A stretch of 64,000 nucleotides of DNA from an uncultured Bacteroidales bacterium (GTDB taxonomy: Bacteria > Bacteroidota > Bacteroidia > Bacteroidales > Muribaculaceae). The stretch is taken from positions 1-64,000 of the forward strand of contig CACYQB010000014.1 of the NCBI GenBank assembly GCA_902776435.1. The letters are read 5' to 3'. The notes beneath the pieces are model-generated. The model made no database searches. It was given only the letters and a program-made list of their open reading frames with translations, and was not told the DNA's origin. Shown here one piece after another: positions 61,741-64,000 of the stretch. A program made the position numbers and the translations under genes. Each line of letters begins with the position of its first letter. Position 1 is the first letter of the stretch.

Positions 61741-62325
61741 ATGCATAGCCAAACCGACGACAATTTCGATTATACGCGAAATGATAAGCGCATCATCAAC
61801 CACCTGACCTCCGGGCTGCCCCAGTGGGTTATCATAGCAGCCTTCATCATCATGGTGGCAGCAGCCGTGTGCACCATCACCCAGATCGACAGCTGGTTTA
61901 AAGAGCATGCTTCGGTTGCCATTGCCCTCATCAACACCGTGGGCATGGTGACGATGTATTATGCGACGATGCGCGGCATGAAGCGCCTGTATCACCCGCT
62001 CTCGGCACTGTGGATCATTGTCATAGCGCTCAACATCATCAGTTTCGTCGCCATCATGTTTGAGGAGGCTTTGCCTGAGGTCAGTTTCGTCGTTGCCTGC
62101 GCACTGCCGTTGTGTTACCTGCCGCTGGGAGCGCTGATTATCATCTGGTACCGCGGGCTGTTGCAACGCCTGGGCATCTGGATGATTGTCCGCATCCTCG
62201 TTATCTTCCTCCTCCCCATTGCCTGGTACATGCTGGGCATCGGTCTGAGCGACATCACCTTGGATGCTATCATCGTCATTATCGAACTCATCTACGCCTG
62301 GCAATTCTATCGCCTGCTGCGATAA
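61741..62325 (+). CDS. Multi-pass inner-membrane protein of unknown function
   Basis: The 194-residue protein has a short polar start (MHSQTDDNFDYTRNDKRIINH) and about five membrane helices: residues about 28-46, 60-78, 88-106, 113-132 and 140-165, with a last one near 175-192. No transport or enzymatic motif can be seen. Similar small membrane proteins are frequent in Bacteroidales. It stands alone between a promoter and the UvrA-like gene. Confidence 0.65.
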   Translation: MHSQTDDNFDYTRNDKRIINHLTSGLPQWVIIAAFIIMVAAAVCTITQIDSWFKEHASVAIALINTVGMVTMYYATMRGMKRLYHPLSALWIIVIALNIISFVAIMFEEALPEVSFVVACALPLCYLPLGALIIIWYRGLLQRLGIWMIVRILVIFLLPIAWYMLGIGLSDITLDAIIVIIELIYAWQFYRLLR

Positions 62326-62399
62326 CCCAGTTAGAGGTTTGTAGTGCACAGCTCATGGCTAACGGCAAAAAAGCTGATAGCAAATAGCTAAAAAATCAC

Positions 62400-62407
62400 T
62401 ACCTTTG
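62400..62407 (+). promoter_or_regulatory. -7 element immediately before the UvrA-like gene
   Basis: TACCTTTG fits TAnnTTTG but ends only 5 bases before the ATG at 62413. Transcription would start at or within a few bases of the start codon, so a leaderless message is likely if this element is used. Confidence 0.55.
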
Positions 62408-62412
62408 CAGGC

Positions 62413-64000
62413 ATGAAAGGCGACAAGATAGTTATCAAGGGAGCGAGGGAGAACAACCTCAAGGACATCTCACTGGAGATTCCCAAGCATCAGATTACGG
62501 TTTTCACGGGCGTTTCGGGCTCGGGCAAGAGTTCGCTCGTGCTCGACACCATTGCGGCCAAGTCGCGACGGGAACTGAATGACACCTTCCCGTCGTTCGT
62601 ACAGCAGTACCTGCCCAAGTACGGCCGTCCCCACGTGGATGCCATCGAGAATCTGCCCATCGCCATCGTCATCGACCAGAAGAAGCCTGCCCAGAACTCG
62701 CGTTCGACCGTGGCGACCTATACCGACATTGCTGCCCTGCTGCGCCTGCTGTTCTCGCGCGTGGGCCAGCCCTTTGTGGGCTATGCCGAGTCGTTCAGCT
62801 TCAACCACCCCGAGGGCAGCTGTCCGCGCTGCTCGGGATTGGGCGAAATCCGCGAGTTGGACATCCACAAGCTGGTGGACTTCGACAAGAGCCTCAACGA
62901 CGAGGACACAATTCACTACATCGCCTTCGGCAAGGGCGGCTGGCGCTGGATTCGCTACGCTCACAGCGGCCTGTTCGACCTGGACAAGAAAATCAAGGAC
63001 TACAGCCCCGAGGAGCTCGACCTGTTCCTCAACAGCCCGCAGATACGCCTCAAGAATCCACCCTCCAACTGGCCGAAATCGGCCAAGTATGAAGGCATCA
63101 TCCCGCGCATGTACCGCAGCATCATCAACAGCGAGGAGGGCTTGCTCCATGCCGCCGTGCTCAACCCGATGCTCAATATGGGCGTCTGCCCAGACTGCGG
63201 CGGTTCCCGCTTGAGCCCACGGGTGCTCTCGTGCAAAATCGAGGGCATCAACATCGCCGACGCCTGTGCCATGTCTATCACGCGCCTCAACGAGTGGGTC
63301 CAGGCGCTCACCTCACCACTGGCCGTGGATATCAAGCAGGCCATCAGCGCACGCCTCACGGCACTGGAGGAAATCGGGCTGGGTTACCTGAGCCTGGAGC
63401 GCGGTGTGGGCACCCTGTCGGGCGGTGAGGCCCAACGCTGCAAAATCGCCAAATACATCAACTCCTCACTGGCCGACGTGCTCTATATCCTGGATGAGCC
63501 CAGCACGGGCCTGCACGACCACGACATCGAGAAGATGAAGCACTCAGTACGCCGCCTGCGTGACGCGGGCAATACGGTCCTGCTCGTCGAGCATCACCGC
63601 GAGATGATTGGCATTGCCGACCACATCGTCGATCTGGGACCTGGACCAGGCAGCCAGGGCGGCAACATCATCTTTGAAGGCAACTACCAGGAACTGCTGC
63701 ACAGCGGCACCAGTACGGGACAGATGCTCAGCCAGCACGGCGATTTCAAGGCCCAACCGCGCGAAATGAAGGCGACCTTCCCGCTGCGCCATGCCACCCT
63801 GCACAACCTCAAGGACGTTTCCATCGACCTGCCCCTGGGCGTATTTGCCGCGGTAGCCGGTGTGGCGGGCTCGGGCAAGAGTTCGCTGATGGAGTGTTTC
63901 CGCCGCGAACACGGCAACGTGGTGTATGTCAGCCAGAAGAACATCGGCGTGAGCCTGCGCTCCACGCCAGCGACCTATATGGATGTGGCGCCCGATATCC
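62413..64000 (+). CDS. uvrA2-like: UvrA2-like ABC ATPase (3' partial)
   Basis: The frame runs off the window end after 529 residues. It opens with the UvrA start KIVIKGARENNLKDISLEIP, Walker A GVSGSGKS (33-40), a zinc site CPRCSGLG (near 139-146) and CPDCGG (near 257-262), signature LSGGE (S336) with Walker B VLYILDEPSTGLH, and the second half beginning ATLHNLKDVSIDLPLG with a second Walker A GVAGSGKSS near 485. Compared with canonical UvrA, the distance from the first Walker A to the signature is about 150 residues shorter, which means the UvrB-binding region appears to be missing. This fits the UvrA2 group, linked to antibiotic or DNA-damage tolerance, rather than the housekeeping excinuclease. 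Confidence 0.85.
   Translation, partial: MKGDKIVIKGARENNLKDISLEIPKHQITVFTGVSGSGKSSLVLDTIAAKSRRELNDTFPSFVQQYLPKYGRPHVDAIENLPIAIVIDQKKPAQNSRSTVATYTDIAALLRLLFSRVGQPFVGYAESFSFNHPEGSCPRCSGLGEIRELDIHKLVDFDKSLNDEDTIHYIAFGKGGWRWIRYAHSGLFDLDKKIKDYSPEELDLFLNSPQIRLKNPPSNWPKSAKYEGIIPRMYRSIINSEEGLLHAAVLNPMLNMGVCPDCGGSRLSPRVLSCKIEGINIADACAMSITRLNEWVQALTSPLAVDIKQAISARLTALEEIGLGYLSLERGVGTLSGGEAQRCKIAKYINSSLADVLYILDEPSTGLHDHDIEKMKHSVRRLRDAGNTVLLVEHHREMIGIADHIVDLGPGPGSQGGNIIFEGNYQELLHSGTSTGQMLSQHGDFKAQPREMKATFPLRHATLHNLKDVSIDLPLGVFAAVAGVAGSGKSSLMECFRREHGNVVYVSQKNIGVSLRSTPATYMDVAPDI

Overview
The window looks like chromosome from a gut- or rumen-type member of the order Bacteroidales. Three things point there: many promoters of the Bacteroidetes form TAnnTTTG just upstream of genes; gene neighbourhoods known from this order (yceD-rpmF-fabH-era-der without plsX, rsmA-mgtE, sigma-54 activator-lptE-secG); and secreted proteins combining BspA-type leucine-rich repeats, cohesin-like domains, dockerin-type repeats and SUMF1 domains. 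Genus cannot be settled from sequence alone.

Region 1 (1-12663) is an AT-richer, tightly packed plus-strand defence island. A wHTH-like protein (cut by the window edge), a BREX-like P-loop ATPase, a protein with a C-terminal PD-(D/E)XK-like motif and a D12-class adenine methyltransferase are joined by overlapping or nearly overlapping genes to a Septu-like pair (PtuA ATPase and PtuB HNH nuclease). After a 132-base gap comes a 1363-residue protein with an Mrr-like nuclease domain and a STAND-like ATPase. This combination is the best candidate here for an undescribed system.

Region 2 (12664-20345) is accessory surface and repeat territory: a BspA-like gene that has lost its 5' end, a secreted cohesin/dockerin/SUMF1 protein, an acyl-CoA synthetase, a small Ala/Glu/Pro-rich lipoprotein, and a RAYT-type HUH transposase gene flanked by inverted GC-rich REP-like arms and followed by a 27-base tandem repeat.

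Region 3 (20346-31705) is mostly housekeeping: nagB, surE, gltX, an outer-membrane-type protein, waaA, yceD, rpmF, fabH, era, der and a coiled-coil secreted protein. A MITE-like element lies between fabH and era and a 14-base tandem repeat lies at the der translation start.

Region 4 (31706-39285) is a type I restriction-modification locus (hsdM, hsdS, hsdR) with a second HUH-transposase-like gene coupled to hsdM. Short inverted repeats flank the locus and it ends beside a CAU tRNA gene.

Region 5 (39286-64000) is again largely core: wbqC-like, lepB, a bPH2 protein, a TrmH-family methyltransferase, mgtE, rsmA, membrane proteins, an acyltransferase, a sigma-54 activator, lptE, secG, an M28 peptidase, a dockerin-bearing subtilase, a prolyl oligopeptidase, a membrane-bound AraC-type regulator, and a UvrA2-like ATPase cut by the window end. 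Several intergenic spacers hold repeats that look mobile.
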